A DNA stretch of 64,000 bases from Streptomyces guryensis (GTDB lineage: Bacteria; Actinomycetota; Actinomycetes; Streptomycetales; Streptomycetaceae), in assembly GCF_021261325.1 (NCBI RefSeq), contig NZ_JAJSBI010000035.1, positions 25,868-89,867 of the forward strand. The letters are read 5' to 3'. The notes beneath the pieces were generated by a model. It made no database searches, was not told the origin of the DNA, and saw only the letters and a list, made by a program, of their open reading frames with translations. A program made the position numbers and the translations under genes. Numbering within the stretch: position 1 is the stretch's first letter; each line of letters starts with the position of its first letter. Below, piece after piece: positions 15,892 through 24,833 of the stretch.

Positions 15892-16803
15892 CTACTCCGG
15901 CGGCGTAGGTGTGTCGTGGGTGCGGTACATCGCCTGGACGTCCAGTTCCAGTTGGACGGTGGGGCCGACCACCGCGATGCCGCGGGCCAGCATGGTCCGC
16001 CAGTTGAGGGTGTAGTCCTCACGGTGCAGTTCCGCCTTGGCGAGGGCCGCGCAGCGCAGTTCCTCGCCGTAGCCGCCGTTGACCATGCCCAGGTACGTCG
16101 TGTCCAGCGACACCGACCGGCTCACTCCGTGCATGGTGAGGGTGCCCAGCAGCGACCACTTGCTGCCGCCCCGATAGGCGAAGCGGGTACTCGTGAAGTC
16201 GATGTACGGAAAACGGTCGACGTCCAGGAAGTCGGCGGAACGCAGGTGGGTGTCCCGGGTGTTGTTGCCCGTGGTGATGCTCGACGCGTCGATGCGCACG
16301 TGGACGCGGGAGTCGGCCACCTCCTGCGTGACCTGGATGCCGCCCTCGAAGCGCTCGAAACGGCCGTGCACATGGGCCATGCCGACGTGTTTGGCGATGA
16401 ACCGGATCGCGGTGTGCGGCGGGTCGAAGAGCCAGGTGCCGGGAACCGGGAGTTCGGCCTGCCGGGCCGGCTGGAGCCACACCCGCTGGGACTCGACGCC
16501 GGCGTCGGCGACGACCTCGACCGTCTCCCGGTGGGGTTCCAGCCCCTCGGCCATGGCCATCAGGCTGTAGCTGCCCGGCGGCAGGACGGCCATGAACAGT
16601 CCGTACGGATCGGTGGTGCCGCGCGCCGCGACCTGGTGACTGCGAAGCTCCGTCACCGTCACATCGGCGGCGCCCAGGGGCTGGTTCACCGGATCCAGCA
16701 CCTCGCGGACGACGACGCCCGCGCCGGACGGGACGGGAAGCGTGAGGCCCGCGGCGCTTCCGGGGGCATTCCTGAATCGCCGCCGGAGCAGTCCGAGGGG
16801 CAT
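15892..16803 (-). CDS. YceI-family protein with N-terminal carboxypeptidase-regulatory-like domain
   Basis: 303-residue protein in two parts. Residues ~25-115 look like a beta-sandwich carboxypeptidase-regulatory-like domain (VREVLDPVNQPLGAADVTV; DPYGLFMAVLPPGSY). Residues ~125-298 are a YceI lipid-binding lipocalin-like domain (GTWLFDPPHTAIRFIAKHVG; FPYIDFTSTRF; LTMHGVSRSV). YceI proteins bind isoprenoid chains. No signal peptide is evident. The ATG at 16803 with AGGTG upstream is used. It is the last gene of an operon with an aromatic hydroxylase and an intradiol dioxygenase (12-bp gap), where its role is unclear. Confidence 0.85.
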   Translation of the reverse strand: MPLGLLRRRFRNAPGSAAGLTLPVPSGAGVVVREVLDPVNQPLGAADVTVTELRSHQVAARGTTDPYGLFMAVLPPGSYSLMAMAEGLEPHRETVEVVADAGVESQRVWLQPARQAELPVPGTWLFDPPHTAIRFIAKHVGMAHVHGRFERFEGGIQVTQEVADSRVHVRIDASSITTGNNTRDTHLRSADFLDVDRFPYIDFTSTRFAYRGGSKWSLLGTLTMHGVSRSVSLDTTYLGMVNGGYGEELRCAALAKAELHREDYTLNWRTMLARGIAVVGPTVQLELDVQAMYRTHDTPTPPE

Positions 16804-16815
16804 GGATTTCACCTT

Positions 16816-17703
16816 TCAGTCTTTCGGGCCGGTTCGGGCCGGGTTCAGTACGAGGTCGAAGCGCGCGTGCCGGAACGGGTTCCGGATGCCGAACTCCCGC
16901 GCCAGGGGCGGGTCGTCGGTCTCGGTGAAGTCCTGCACGAGGCTTGCCCTGACCGCGAACACGGCGTCCGAGCCGAGGTGGTCGCTGCCCGCCACGAAAA
17001 TGTGCGTGGTGACCGGCGTATACCCCACGGCGGAGGCGATGAAGTGGATGTGGGCCGGGCGGTAGGGGTGCCGGCCGGTCGCCCGCAGAAGGTCGCCGAC
17101 CGGGCCGTCCGTGGGGATCGGATAGGGGCTCGGCACACAGGTGCGGAACCAGAAGCGGCCCTCAGCGTCCGTGGTGAACAGCCCGCGCCCGTTGCCGGCC
17201 GGCTGGACCTCGGGCTGCTGGACGTCGTAGTAGCCCTCGGCGTTCGCCTGCCACACGTCGAGGACCGCGCCCGGCAGCGGGGTGCCGTCCCGGGACAGTA
17301 CCCGGCCGCTGACCACGCACGGCTCTCCGCCGCCCGCCAGATCGATGTCCGCGCCGAGTTCACGGATCGGGGACTCGGTCATGTGGAAGGGGCCGAGCAC
17401 CGTCGACTCGGTCGCCGTGCCGCAGCCGTCGCTGTTGATCGTCTCCACGAGCATCGAGACGCCGAGCACGTCCGACAGGAGGACGAACTCCTGCCGGGTG
17501 TCCGTACACGTCTGACCGGTCGCCGTCAGGAAGCCGATCGCCTGCTCCCACTCCTCCTGAGTCAGCCGCGTCTCGCGCGCAAAGGCATGCAGGTGGCGGG
17601 TGAGGGCGGCGAGGAGCTCGCGCAGCCGGGGGTCGCTGGTGCCCTCGATGCTGTCGACGACGGCCTCGGTGAGGCGGGTGGTGGAGGTGGATTCGGTGGT
17701 CAT
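16816..17703 (-). CDS. Intradiol ring-cleavage dioxygenase, hydroxyquinol 1,2-dioxygenase type
   Basis: 295-residue non-heme Fe(III) dioxygenase. The N-terminal catechol-dioxygenase helical domain (LTRHLHAFARETRLTQEEWE) is followed by the catalytic beta-sandwich with iron ligands visible as Tyr in GYYDV, Tyr in the PYPIP segment and the two His of RPAHIHF. Family comparison places it nearer to hydroxyquinol or chlorocatechol 1,2-dioxygenases, which open hydroxyquinol to maleylacetate, than to ordinary catechol dioxygenases. The upstream gene (16-bp gap) encodes a matching phenol hydroxylase. ATG at 17703. No maleylacetate reductase lies in the window. Confidence 0.85.
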   Translation of the reverse strand: MTTESTSTTRLTEAVVDSIEGTSDPRLRELLAALTRHLHAFARETRLTQEEWEQAIGFLTATGQTCTDTRQEFVLLSDVLGVSMLVETINSDGCGTATESTVLGPFHMTESPIRELGADIDLAGGGEPCVVSGRVLSRDGTPLPGAVLDVWQANAEGYYDVQQPEVQPAGNGRGLFTTDAEGRFWFRTCVPSPYPIPTDGPVGDLLRATGRHPYRPAHIHFIASAVGYTPVTTHIFVAGSDHLGSDAVFAVRASLVQDFTETDDPPLAREFGIRNPFRHARFDLVLNPARTGPKD

Positions 17704-17719
17704 GTCCTGCGCCCTCCGC

Positions 17720-19477
17720 TCAGGCATGCCCGAGGATCCGCCGCACCGCCCCGTTCAGCAGCCCCTCGGCGTCCTCGCCGGAGGCAGCCGCCGTCGGGTG
17801 CCGGAAAGCCACGTAACCGTCCGGCCGTACCAGGAGGGCTCCCCCGTCGGCCACTTCGCTCAGACGGGCCCAGTCGCCGTACGGGTCCTCGTACTCCTGG
17901 CCGGGGCCGATGACGACGGCGGCGATCTCCAGGTCCTGGGCCTCGGCTGCCCGTACCCAGTCCGCGCCGCCGATACCGGTGATCAGGGTGAACCGGCCCT
18001 GTCCGACGGTGTCGAGGGTGGACAGGGTGCGGCTGCCCGAGGGGATCCAGGCGTGCGGGAGCTTGGCGCCGGGGCGGGAGGTGGGCTGGTGGTACAGCTC
18101 GGGGTCGCGGTCGAAGCCGGGGTCGGGGGTGCCGTCGGGGACGATGGCCGCGGAGGTGTAGCGCTGGTTGAGGTCGACGCCGTGTGCGTTGAACTCGTAC
18201 ACCTTGAAGGCGATCGCCTCGCGGAGCTTCGCGCGCTGCTTCTGCGCGGCCTCGGTGTCGTCCTTGCGGGCGGCGATGTTCGCCCACAGCTGCTCGGGGG
18301 TCCGCGGGGACAGTCCGTCGAGCGCCTCGAAGACGGGGGCCGTCTCACCGATGGACTTGTTGGCCCGCGTGACGATCTGCCGGCCGATCGGGGCGCGTTC
18401 CGCGGTGTAGGTCTCCAGGAGCCTGGGCGACGCGGTGCCGTCGAGGACGAGCTTGAGCTTCCAGGCCAGGTTGTACGAGTCCTGGATGGAGGTGTTGGAG
18501 CCGAGACCGTTGGACGGCGGGTGGCGGTGCGTGGCGTCGCCGGCGCAGAACACGCGGCCGTCGGAGTAGGTCTCCGCGTACATCTCGTTGACGGTCCAGG
18601 CCGAGGACGACTTGATGGTCACCGGGATGTCGTCGTCGCCGATCAGCCGGCGTACGACGGACTCGGCGTACTCGGTGGTCAGGTCGGGGGCGCCGGCGGT
18701 GACGTCGTAGCCCCAGACGATCAGCCACTCGTTCCAGGGCCGGACGCAGCGCACCAGGCCCGCGCCGATGCCGCCGACGGTGGCGCCGGGCGCCAGCACC
18801 CAGTAGAGGGTGGAGGGGCGGTACGCGGTGTACTTGCTCAGATCCGCGTCGAAGACGATGTTGATGCTTCCGGCGACCCCCATCTGGCCGCCCATCGGCA
18901 GCCCGGCGTCCTCGGCCACCTGGCTGCGGCCGCCGTCGGCGCCGATCAGGTACTTGGCGCGGATGGTGTACTCGTCGCCGCGCAGCCGGTCCTCGACGGT
19001 GACCGTCACGCCGAAGGCGTCCTGGACGAAGGACTTGTAGACGGTGCTGAAGCGCAACTGCGTGCCGCGGGCGACGGCTGCGTCGATGAGCACGGGCTCC
19101 ATGAGGTGCTGCGGCATGTCGCACATGCGGGTGGGGCTGGCGAGTTCGTGCGCGGCCTGTACGAGGGGGTCGTTGCCCCAGGAGCGGACCCGGCCGAGTT
19201 CCTCGCCGGCGAGGCTGGTGCAGAAGGTCGTGTTGCCCATGAGGTGCTGCGGGGTGGCTTTGGCGACGACCTCCTGTTCCACGCCGAGGTCGCGCAGCAC
19301 CTCCATGGTGCGCTGGTTGGTGATGTGCGCCCGGGGCGTGTCGGCGAGGCTCGCGTAGCGGGTGACGACGATGTTCGGTACGCCGTAGGTGCTCAGGGCG
19401 AGCGCGGCCGACGCGCCCGCTGGGCCACTGCCGACGATCAGTACGTCGGTCACGACATCGGGCTCGACGGTGTGCAC
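17720..19477 (-). CDS. FAD-dependent aromatic monooxygenase (phenol/chlorophenol hydroxylase type)
   Basis: 585-residue flavoprotein hydroxylase of the TfdB/phenol 2-monooxygenase family. FAD motifs: DVLIVGSGPAGASAAL (GxGxxG), YLIGADGGRS (DG motif) and FCAGDATHRHPPSNGLGSN (GD motif). A C-terminal thioredoxin-like region ends in DGYVAFRH. It should ortho-hydroxylate a phenol, plausibly resorcinol to hydroxyquinol, for the downstream dioxygenase. The GTG at 19477 with GGAG 9 nt upstream is preferred; a TTG at 19564 would start inside the palindromic operator at 19557-19573. Confidence 0.85.
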   Translation of the reverse strand: MHTVEPDVVTDVLIVGSGPAGASAALALSTYGVPNIVVTRYASLADTPRAHITNQRTMEVLRDLGVEQEVVAKATPQHLMGNTTFCTSLAGEELGRVRSWGNDPLVQAAHELASPTRMCDMPQHLMEPVLIDAAVARGTQLRFSTVYKSFVQDAFGVTVTVEDRLRGDEYTIRAKYLIGADGGRSQVAEDAGLPMGGQMGVAGSINIVFDADLSKYTAYRPSTLYWVLAPGATVGGIGAGLVRCVRPWNEWLIVWGYDVTAGAPDLTTEYAESVVRRLIGDDDIPVTIKSSSAWTVNEMYAETYSDGRVFCAGDATHRHPPSNGLGSNTSIQDSYNLAWKLKLVLDGTASPRLLETYTAERAPIGRQIVTRANKSIGETAPVFEALDGLSPRTPEQLWANIAARKDDTEAAQKQRAKLREAIAFKVYEFNAHGVDLNQRYTSAAIVPDGTPDPGFDRDPELYHQPTSRPGAKLPHAWIPSGSRTLSTLDTVGQGRFTLITGIGGADWVRAAEAQDLEIAAVVIGPGQEYEDPYGDWARLSEVADGGALLVRPDGYVAFRHPTAAASGEDAEGLLNGAVRRILGHA

Positions 19478-19556
19478 GGGGAAACGCTCCAGGAATTCCG
19501 GAATGAGGACAGGCGCCGACTGCTCATGATCATGTGGGGAGACGCGCGAAGCCGGG

Positions 19557-19573
19557 TGTCTCAATACGAGACA
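19557..19573. promoter_or_regulatory. Inverted-repeat operator between hydroxylase operon and activator
   Basis: TGTCTCAATACGAGACA, perfect 6-bp half sites around a 5-bp spacer. It lies between the divergent hydroxylase operon and the Fis-type activator gene and is the likely binding site of that activator. Confidence 0.6.
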
Positions 19574-19636
19574 GTTCCTGGGCCGGCACCACGGGTCGTT
19601 GCGCGTTCAACCGTCCCCGATAGGGTGAGCCGTGCC

Positions 19637-21439
19637 GTGACCACCGCAGAACGCCCCGCCGTCCACCCTGCTCTCGCCTCGCTGCGCAGGGCCCGCGAGC
19701 TGTTCCTGCTGGGGCGGCAGCTGCCGGACGGGGTGCCGGAGGACGTCGTCGCCGCCTGGAAGCGAGCCCGTTTCCTCGGCGTGCGGCACGACACGAAGCC
19801 CCCGGGGCCGGAGGTGCCCCGCCCGTCCGTACGGGCGCCGGAGCCTCCTCTGCTCACCGCGGCGCGGCCCGTGCTCGAACGGATCGCCCCCGCGCTCGGC
19901 ACCGGGCAGACCTCGTTGGTGCTGACGGACGAGCGGCTGCGGGTGCTGTGGGCAGCCGGGCTCGCGCCCGGCGACCCCTGCCACGACCTCTCCGAACAGG
20001 TCGTCGGCCACAACAGCGCGGTCCTCGCGCTGCACACCCGGCGCCGTGCCGAGGTGCACGGCCCCGAGCACTTCCTCGACCTGTGGCAGGACGTCTCCGC
20101 GGTCAGTGTGCCGGTGCGGGAGACGGAGACGGGACGGGTGCTGGGCACGGTGACCGTCTCCTGCGGACTGTGCGCCGAGTGCGGGCCGCATCCGGGCGCC
20201 CCGCTGGCCGAGGCCACGGCGGTCGCCGTCGAGGCGGAACTCCTGTCCCGGTCGCGGGCGGCCGAACGGGTGCTGCTGGACGCGTACTTGAAAGCCGCGG
20301 GCGAGCTGGGGCGCGCCGTGGTCGCCCTCGACGGTCGTAACCGGCTCGTCAGTGAGGCGGCCGGACAGCTGCTGTCGCCGGAGGCGCTGGAGGTGCTGGA
20401 GCGGGAGGTGGTGGCCCTGCTGCGGGAGGGGGGCCGTCGCCGTGGCGCGCAGGAGGAGCCCGACTCGGCCTCCGGTGCCGTCGGCGGATCCGAGGCGTCG
20501 ACAGCTCCGGCGTCTTCGGTCTCGTACCGCCTCCGGCTTCCGGTCGGGACGGGGTGTACGGCGATGCTCATCCCTGTGCCACACGAGGGCTCGGTCGTCG
20601 GGGCGGTTGCCGTGCTTGAGCCGGTGGGGAACACGGGGGCGGCCCCCACCGCGCGACCCGCGGTGGGTCTGGCCGGCCGTTCGGCGCCGTGGCGGCATGC
20701 GGTCGGCCGCGCGGTCGAGCTGGCCGCAACCCCCGAGCCGCTGCTACTCGTCGGCGAGCGCGGCACGGGGAAGACCTCGCTCGCACGGCACCTCGCACAG
20801 CAACATCTGGTGACCATGGACGCGGCCGAGGGTGAACTTACCCTTCAGGGCGACGAGTTGGCGGGCGGCCGCCCTCTGCTCGTCCGGCATGTCGAGCGTC
20901 TCACGCAGCCCGGCACGGCGATCCTCAACTCGCTGCTCGAATCGCACCCGGGCGCGCGTCTGCTGGTCACCTACACGCCCGGAGTGCCGCCGGGGCCGTG
21001 TCTCCAACGGCTCCTGGACGCCCTGGCCGCACGCTCGGTCACCCTGCCCGCGCTACGGGAACGGCCCGACGACATCAGAGAGCTGCTCACCGCCCTGGCT
21101 CCCCGCCCGGCGCCGGGGCGGCCCCCGCTCACCTGGACGCTGGACGCGTTGCGTGCTCTGGAACAGCATCCGTGGCCCGGCAATGTCACCGAACTCGCCC
21201 ATCTGGTACGGGCGTTGGCCGAGCAGCGGCGTGCGGCCGGCCCGGTCCGGCGCAGCGAGCTGCCGGACCCCGTGCGCGAGGGCCCCGCCAAACGGCAGCT
21301 GAGCCCGATGGAGCACGCCGAGCGCGCCGCCATCCTGGAGGCCCTGCGCCTGCACGGCGGCAACAAGGCCCGGGCAGCGGCGGCCCTGGGCATCGCCCGC
21401 GCCACGCTGTACCGGAAGCTGCGGGGTTACCGAGACTGA
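19637..21439 (+). CDS. Fis-family (AcoR-like) transcriptional activator with degenerate AAA+ domain
   Basis: 600-residue regulator: N-terminal GAF-like sensory region (VLTDERLRVLWAAG; GHNSAVLALHTRR), an AAA+ remnant with Walker A GERGTGKTS, and a C-terminal Fis-type HTH (GNKARAAAALGIARATLYRKL). The GAFTGA loop used to contact sigma-54 is absent, the region between Walker A and the Walker B position is shortened, and the Walker B acidic residues are missing (GRPLLVRHVERL). Streptomyces have no sigma-54, so it should act as an ordinary DNA-binding regulator. GTG start at 19637 with GGGTGAG upstream. It is divergent from, and probably controls, the hydroxyquinol operon. Confidence 0.85.
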   Translation: MTTAERPAVHPALASLRRARELFLLGRQLPDGVPEDVVAAWKRARFLGVRHDTKPPGPEVPRPSVRAPEPPLLTAARPVLERIAPALGTGQTSLVLTDERLRVLWAAGLAPGDPCHDLSEQVVGHNSAVLALHTRRRAEVHGPEHFLDLWQDVSAVSVPVRETETGRVLGTVTVSCGLCAECGPHPGAPLAEATAVAVEAELLSRSRAAERVLLDAYLKAAGELGRAVVALDGRNRLVSEAAGQLLSPEALEVLEREVVALLREGGRRRGAQEEPDSASGAVGGSEASTAPASSVSYRLRLPVGTGCTAMLIPVPHEGSVVGAVAVLEPVGNTGAAPTARPAVGLAGRSAPWRHAVGRAVELAATPEPLLLVGERGTGKTSLARHLAQQHLVTMDAAEGELTLQGDELAGGRPLLVRHVERLTQPGTAILNSLLESHPGARLLVTYTPGVPPGPCLQRLLDALAARSVTLPALRERPDDIRELLTALAPRPAPGRPPLTWTLDALRALEQHPWPGNVTELAHLVRALAEQRRAAGPVRRSELPDPVREGPAKRQLSPMEHAERAAILEALRLHGGNKARAAAALGIARATLYRKLRGYRD

Positions 21440-21559
21440 CCTCGGCATCGGCGGCCGACCCCTGTCTGGCCGGAAAGGCCTTGTACAACGGCGGAGTTCT
21501 GCTCGATAGCCTGTTGCCACCATGCGGGGCCCGCGAGTCCGTCGAAGTGAGGTCGTGCC

Positions 21560-22735
21560 GTGAGAGCGATCGTCGTGGGAGCGGGTATCGGGGGACTCGC
21601 CGCGACACTGAGTCTGCGCCGCGCCGGGCACGAGGTCACGCTCCTCGAACAGTCACCGCAGTTCACCGAGGCCGGCGCCGGGATCCAGCTCGCCCCCAAC
21701 GCCACCCGCGAACTGCGCCGGCTGGATCTGCTCGACGCGGTCGCCGCACGGTCCGCCCGCCCTGCCGCCGCCAGTTTCCGCACCTGGTCCGACGGGGCCG
21801 AGATCTGCAGCTACGCGCTGGGCCACGAGGTCGAGGACGCGTTCGGGGCGCCGTATCTGCAGGTCCACCGGACCGATCTGCGCGATGCCCTGGCCGCCGC
21901 CGTGCCGGACGGGTCGGTGCGGCTGAACAGCCTGGTCGTGGGAACCGACCAGGACGACAGGAGCGCGTATGTGACGACCGCGAACGGCGAACGCCTGGGT
22001 GCGGACCTGGTCGTGGCCGCGGACGGCATCCGGTCCGCGGCCCGCCAGTGGCTCTTCGGCGCGGACCAGGCCGTCTTCTCGAAGACTGCCGCCTATCGGG
22101 CGCTGCTCCCGGTCGAGGAGGTGGCCGATCTCGGCCTGCCGGACACCGGGGTGTGGCTGGGGCCGGGGCGGCACTTCGTCCACTACTGGGTGCGCCGGGG
22201 CGAACTCCTCAACGTGGTCGCCGTGTTCGGCACGGAGGTCGCCGCCCAGGAGTCGTGGACCGCGCAGGCCGAGCCGGGAGAGCAGTTGCGCGCGTTCGAA
22301 GGCTGGGACTCCCGGGTGCGCAGCGTCCTGGAACGCGCGGGGCAGGTCTTCCGCTGGAGCATCTACACGCGCACCCCGCTCACGCGGTGGCACATCGGCC
22401 GGGTGACGCTGCTGGGCGACGGTGCCCATGCGATGGTGCCCTTCCAGGCCCAGGGCGCGGCGCAGGCGATCCTGGACGCGGCCGTGCTCGGCGACTGTCT
22501 CACCAAGGCGGGGCCCGCCGACGTACCCGACGCCCTCGACCGGTATGTGCGCCGGCGCCTGGCGGCCGCCACGAGCATGCAGGGCCGTTCCGCGGTGGCG
22601 GGCGAGGAGTTCCACCTGCCGGACGGGCCCGAGACCGAGGCGCGCAACGCCCGCATGGCGGCGCACGCGGCCGAGCACAGGTTCATGCCCGTGGCGACCG
22701 CGTGGGGGGTCGACCTGCTCGACGAGCAGCCCTGA
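21560..22735 (+). CDS. FAD-dependent monooxygenase, salicylate/hydroxybenzoate hydroxylase-like
   Basis: 391-residue group A flavin monooxygenase. GxGxxG motif AIVVGAGIGGLAA, mid DG motif (DLVVAADGIRS) and the GD motif RVTLLGDGAHAMVPFQAQGAAQA are all present. Closest family types are salicylate 1-hydroxylase and 3-hydroxybenzoate 6-hydroxylase. GTG start at 21560 with a GTGAGG ribosome site. It follows the Fis activator by 120 bp in the same direction and may feed phenolic intermediates to the nearby hydroxyquinol operon, but that link is inference. Confidence 0.87.
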   Translation: MRAIVVGAGIGGLAATLSLRRAGHEVTLLEQSPQFTEAGAGIQLAPNATRELRRLDLLDAVAARSARPAAASFRTWSDGAEICSYALGHEVEDAFGAPYLQVHRTDLRDALAAAVPDGSVRLNSLVVGTDQDDRSAYVTTANGERLGADLVVAADGIRSAARQWLFGADQAVFSKTAAYRALLPVEEVADLGLPDTGVWLGPGRHFVHYWVRRGELLNVVAVFGTEVAAQESWTAQAEPGEQLRAFEGWDSRVRSVLERAGQVFRWSIYTRTPLTRWHIGRVTLLGDGAHAMVPFQAQGAAQAILDAAVLGDCLTKAGPADVPDALDRYVRRRLAAATSMQGRSAVAGEEFHLPDGPETEARNARMAAHAAEHRFMPVATAWGVDLLDEQP

Positions 22736-22758
22736 CAGCACGACGAACGTCCACCGCG

Positions 22759-24237
22759 TCAGTCCACGGGCCACGTGTGCGCGGGCGCGTTCAGGTGCAT
22801 ATAGTCCATGTACGTGGTGGTCATCCGGCGCAGCGCCTCCTGACGGTCCAGGACGCCGGTCTTCTCCAGGTGGTGCACCGTCTCCGCCTGCCACGGGGCG
22901 CCGTTGCGGGCCGTGACGCAGCGCTGCTCGATGATGCCGAGCAGGGGTTCGCGCCAGGTCGCGTCCATGCCGGCCAGTTCGAGGCCGCGATGGGCCAGCG
23001 GCAGCAGGCGCCGCAACACCAGTTCCGTGACCGGTACTTCGCCAACGCCGGGCCAGTACAGGCGGGCGTCGATGCCGTCGCGGGCGGCGGCGTGCAGGTT
23101 CTCCTCGGCGACCGCGAAGGACATCCGCGTCCACACCGGCCGGTCCTCGTCGACCAGGGCGCGGGTCAGACCGTAGTAGAGCGCGCCGTTGGCGATGATG
23201 TCGGCCACGGTGGGGCCCGCGGGCAGGACGCGGTTCTCGATGCGCAGATGCGGTCCGCTCTCGGTGACGGCGTACACGGGGCGGTTCCAGCGGTAGATCG
23301 TGCCGTTGTGCAGGGTCAGTTCGCCCAGTTGGGGGACGCCGCCGCTGTCGAGCGTCGCCTGCGGGTCCTCGTCGTCGCACAGCGGCAGCAGGGCCGGGAA
23401 GTAGCGCACGTTCTCCTCGAAGAGGTCGAAGACGCTGGTGATCCACCGCTCTCCGAACCACACCCGCGGCCGTACGCCCTGGGCCTTGATCTCCTGCGGG
23501 CGGGTGTCGGTGGCCTGCTCGAACAGGGGAATGCGGGTCTCGCGCCACAGCTCCCGACCGAAGAGGAAGGGGGAGTTCGCGGCCAGGGCGATCTGTACGC
23601 CGGCGATGGCCTGGGCAGCGTTCCAGTAGGGCGCGAACTCCTTCGGGGCGACCTGCAGATGGAACTGGGTGCTGGTGCAGGCGGCCTCGGGGGTGATGGC
23701 GTCGGCGTACATGGACAGGCGCTCCACGCCGTCCACCCGGATCCGCAGGTCCTCGCCGCGTGCCGCGAAGATCTGCTCGTTGAGGAGCTTGTACCGCGGG
23801 TCGCCGGACAGGGCGGACTCACCCACGTCCGACTCACCCAGCGTCGGCAGAATGCCGATCATGATCATGTGTGCGCCCAGCGCCGAGGCGCGTTCCTCGG
23901 CGTGGTTGAGGGCGTCGCGGATCTCCTGCTCCCAGGCACCGGGGCCGCCGGCGGTCAGCCGCCGGGGCGGGATGTTGATCTCCAGGTTGAAGCGGCCGAG
24001 CTCGCTCGACCAGGCGGGGTCGGCGATGGCCTGGAGGACCTCGGTGTTCCGCATGGCGGGCCGTCCGTCGCCGTCCACCAGGTTGAGCTCGATCTCCAGA
24101 CCGACCTGGGGGCGCTCGCTCTCGAAGCCCGACTCTCGCAGCATCTGCGCCAGCACGTCGAGACAGGTGTGCATCTTGTCCCGGTAGCGACGGCGGTCCT
24201 CCCGCGTGAACACCAGGGCGGGTACGTCACGTCCCAT
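22759..24237 (-). CDS. GCS2-family glutamate-cysteine ligase-like protein
   Basis: 492-residue carboxylate-amine ligase of the bacterial/plant GCS2 superfamily. The ATP-grasp-unrelated glutamine-synthetase-like fold is marked by VGLEIELNLVD, FNLEINIPPRR, TSTQFHLQVAPKEFA and RIENRVLPAGPT, with ANSPFLFGR. In actinobacteria such enzymes include EgtA (ergothioneine) and other gamma-glutamyl ligases, but no egt genes lie alongside, so the acceptor is unknown. The ATG at 24237 has GGGAGGG upstream. It is divergent from a small cupin gene (172-bp gap). Confidence 0.87.
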   Translation of the reverse strand: MGRDVPALVFTREDRRRYRDKMHTCLDVLAQMLRESGFESERPQVGLEIELNLVDGDGRPAMRNTEVLQAIADPAWSSELGRFNLEINIPPRRLTAGGPGAWEQEIRDALNHAEERASALGAHMIMIGILPTLGESDVGESALSGDPRYKLLNEQIFAARGEDLRIRVDGVERLSMYADAITPEAACTSTQFHLQVAPKEFAPYWNAAQAIAGVQIALAANSPFLFGRELWRETRIPLFEQATDTRPQEIKAQGVRPRVWFGERWITSVFDLFEENVRYFPALLPLCDDEDPQATLDSGGVPQLGELTLHNGTIYRWNRPVYAVTESGPHLRIENRVLPAGPTVADIIANGALYYGLTRALVDEDRPVWTRMSFAVAEENLHAAARDGIDARLYWPGVGEVPVTELVLRRLLPLAHRGLELAGMDATWREPLLGIIEQRCVTARNGAPWQAETVHHLEKTGVLDRQEALRRMTTTYMDYMHLNAPAHTWPVD

Positions 24238-24409
24238 CGGGCCCTCCCGAGTCCCCTCGGCGGATACCTCTCGTCCCAGCGTCCCACCTCGACCGGGTCC
24301 GGCACAGTCGGCGATGCGCCGATGACAGGAGGTGCTCGGGGGTACGACAGAGGGTGAATGGCTCGGTGGCTGTGCTGAACTCGGTGGACACCGCGAGGAG
24401 GCATGGCCC

Positions 24410-24751
24410 ATGAGCAGACCGCAGTCCGAGTTCCACCGGCCCGAGGCGCCCTGGCGGCGGCCGCCCGGGGCGTCCGACGGCGTGTGGGAGCAGGTCCTGG
24501 CCGAGGATCGGGAAACCGGGGACGCCACCGTGCTGCAGCGGTACGAGCCGGGGACGGACACCAGCGCGCAGGGCAGCGTCCGGCACGACTACTTCGAGGA
24601 GGTGTACATCGTCGACGGCTCCCTGACCGACCTGAGCCTCGGCGAGACCTTCACCGCGGGGATGTACGCGTACCGGCACCCCGGAACGCAGCACGGGCCG
24701 TGGACGAGCGCGGAGGGCGTGCTGATGCTCGTCAGACGAGGGCCTGCCTGA
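24410..24751 (+). CDS. Small cupin-domain protein (ChrR-like)
   Basis: 113-residue single-domain cupin. The beta-barrel core is recognisable from VLQRYEPGTDT, HDYFEEVYIVDGSL and GMYAYRHPGTQHGPW, the last holding probable metal-binding His residues. No zinc-binding anti-sigma segment is attached, so it resembles the cupin half of ChrR only. AGGAGG lies 8 nt before the ATG at 24410. Function unknown; dioxygenase or binding roles are typical of the fold. It is divergent from the GCS2 ligase. Confidence 0.8.
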   Translation: MSRPQSEFHRPEAPWRRPPGASDGVWEQVLAEDRETGDATVLQRYEPGTDTSAQGSVRHDYFEEVYIVDGSLTDLSLGETFTAGMYAYRHPGTQHGPWTSAEGVLMLVRRGPA

Positions 24752-24778
24752 GGCCGGCGAGACGCCGGTCCACCGGCA

Positions 24779-24790
24779 AAAAACGTTTTA
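24779..24790. promoter_or_regulatory. LacI operator, site 1 (lacI promoter)
   Basis: AAAAACGTTTTA, containing the perfect palindrome AAAACGTTTT, 44 bp before the LacI gene start and just upstream of a -10-like TAGACT (24804-24809). The same 12-mer occurs at 29875-29886 before the glycoside hydrolase, so the site is very likely bound by the LacI protein encoded at 24834, which would control itself. Confidence 0.75.
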
Positions 24791-24833
24791 GTCACCGCCG
24801 GGGTAGACTTGCGTCGCCCATAAGGACCACGTC

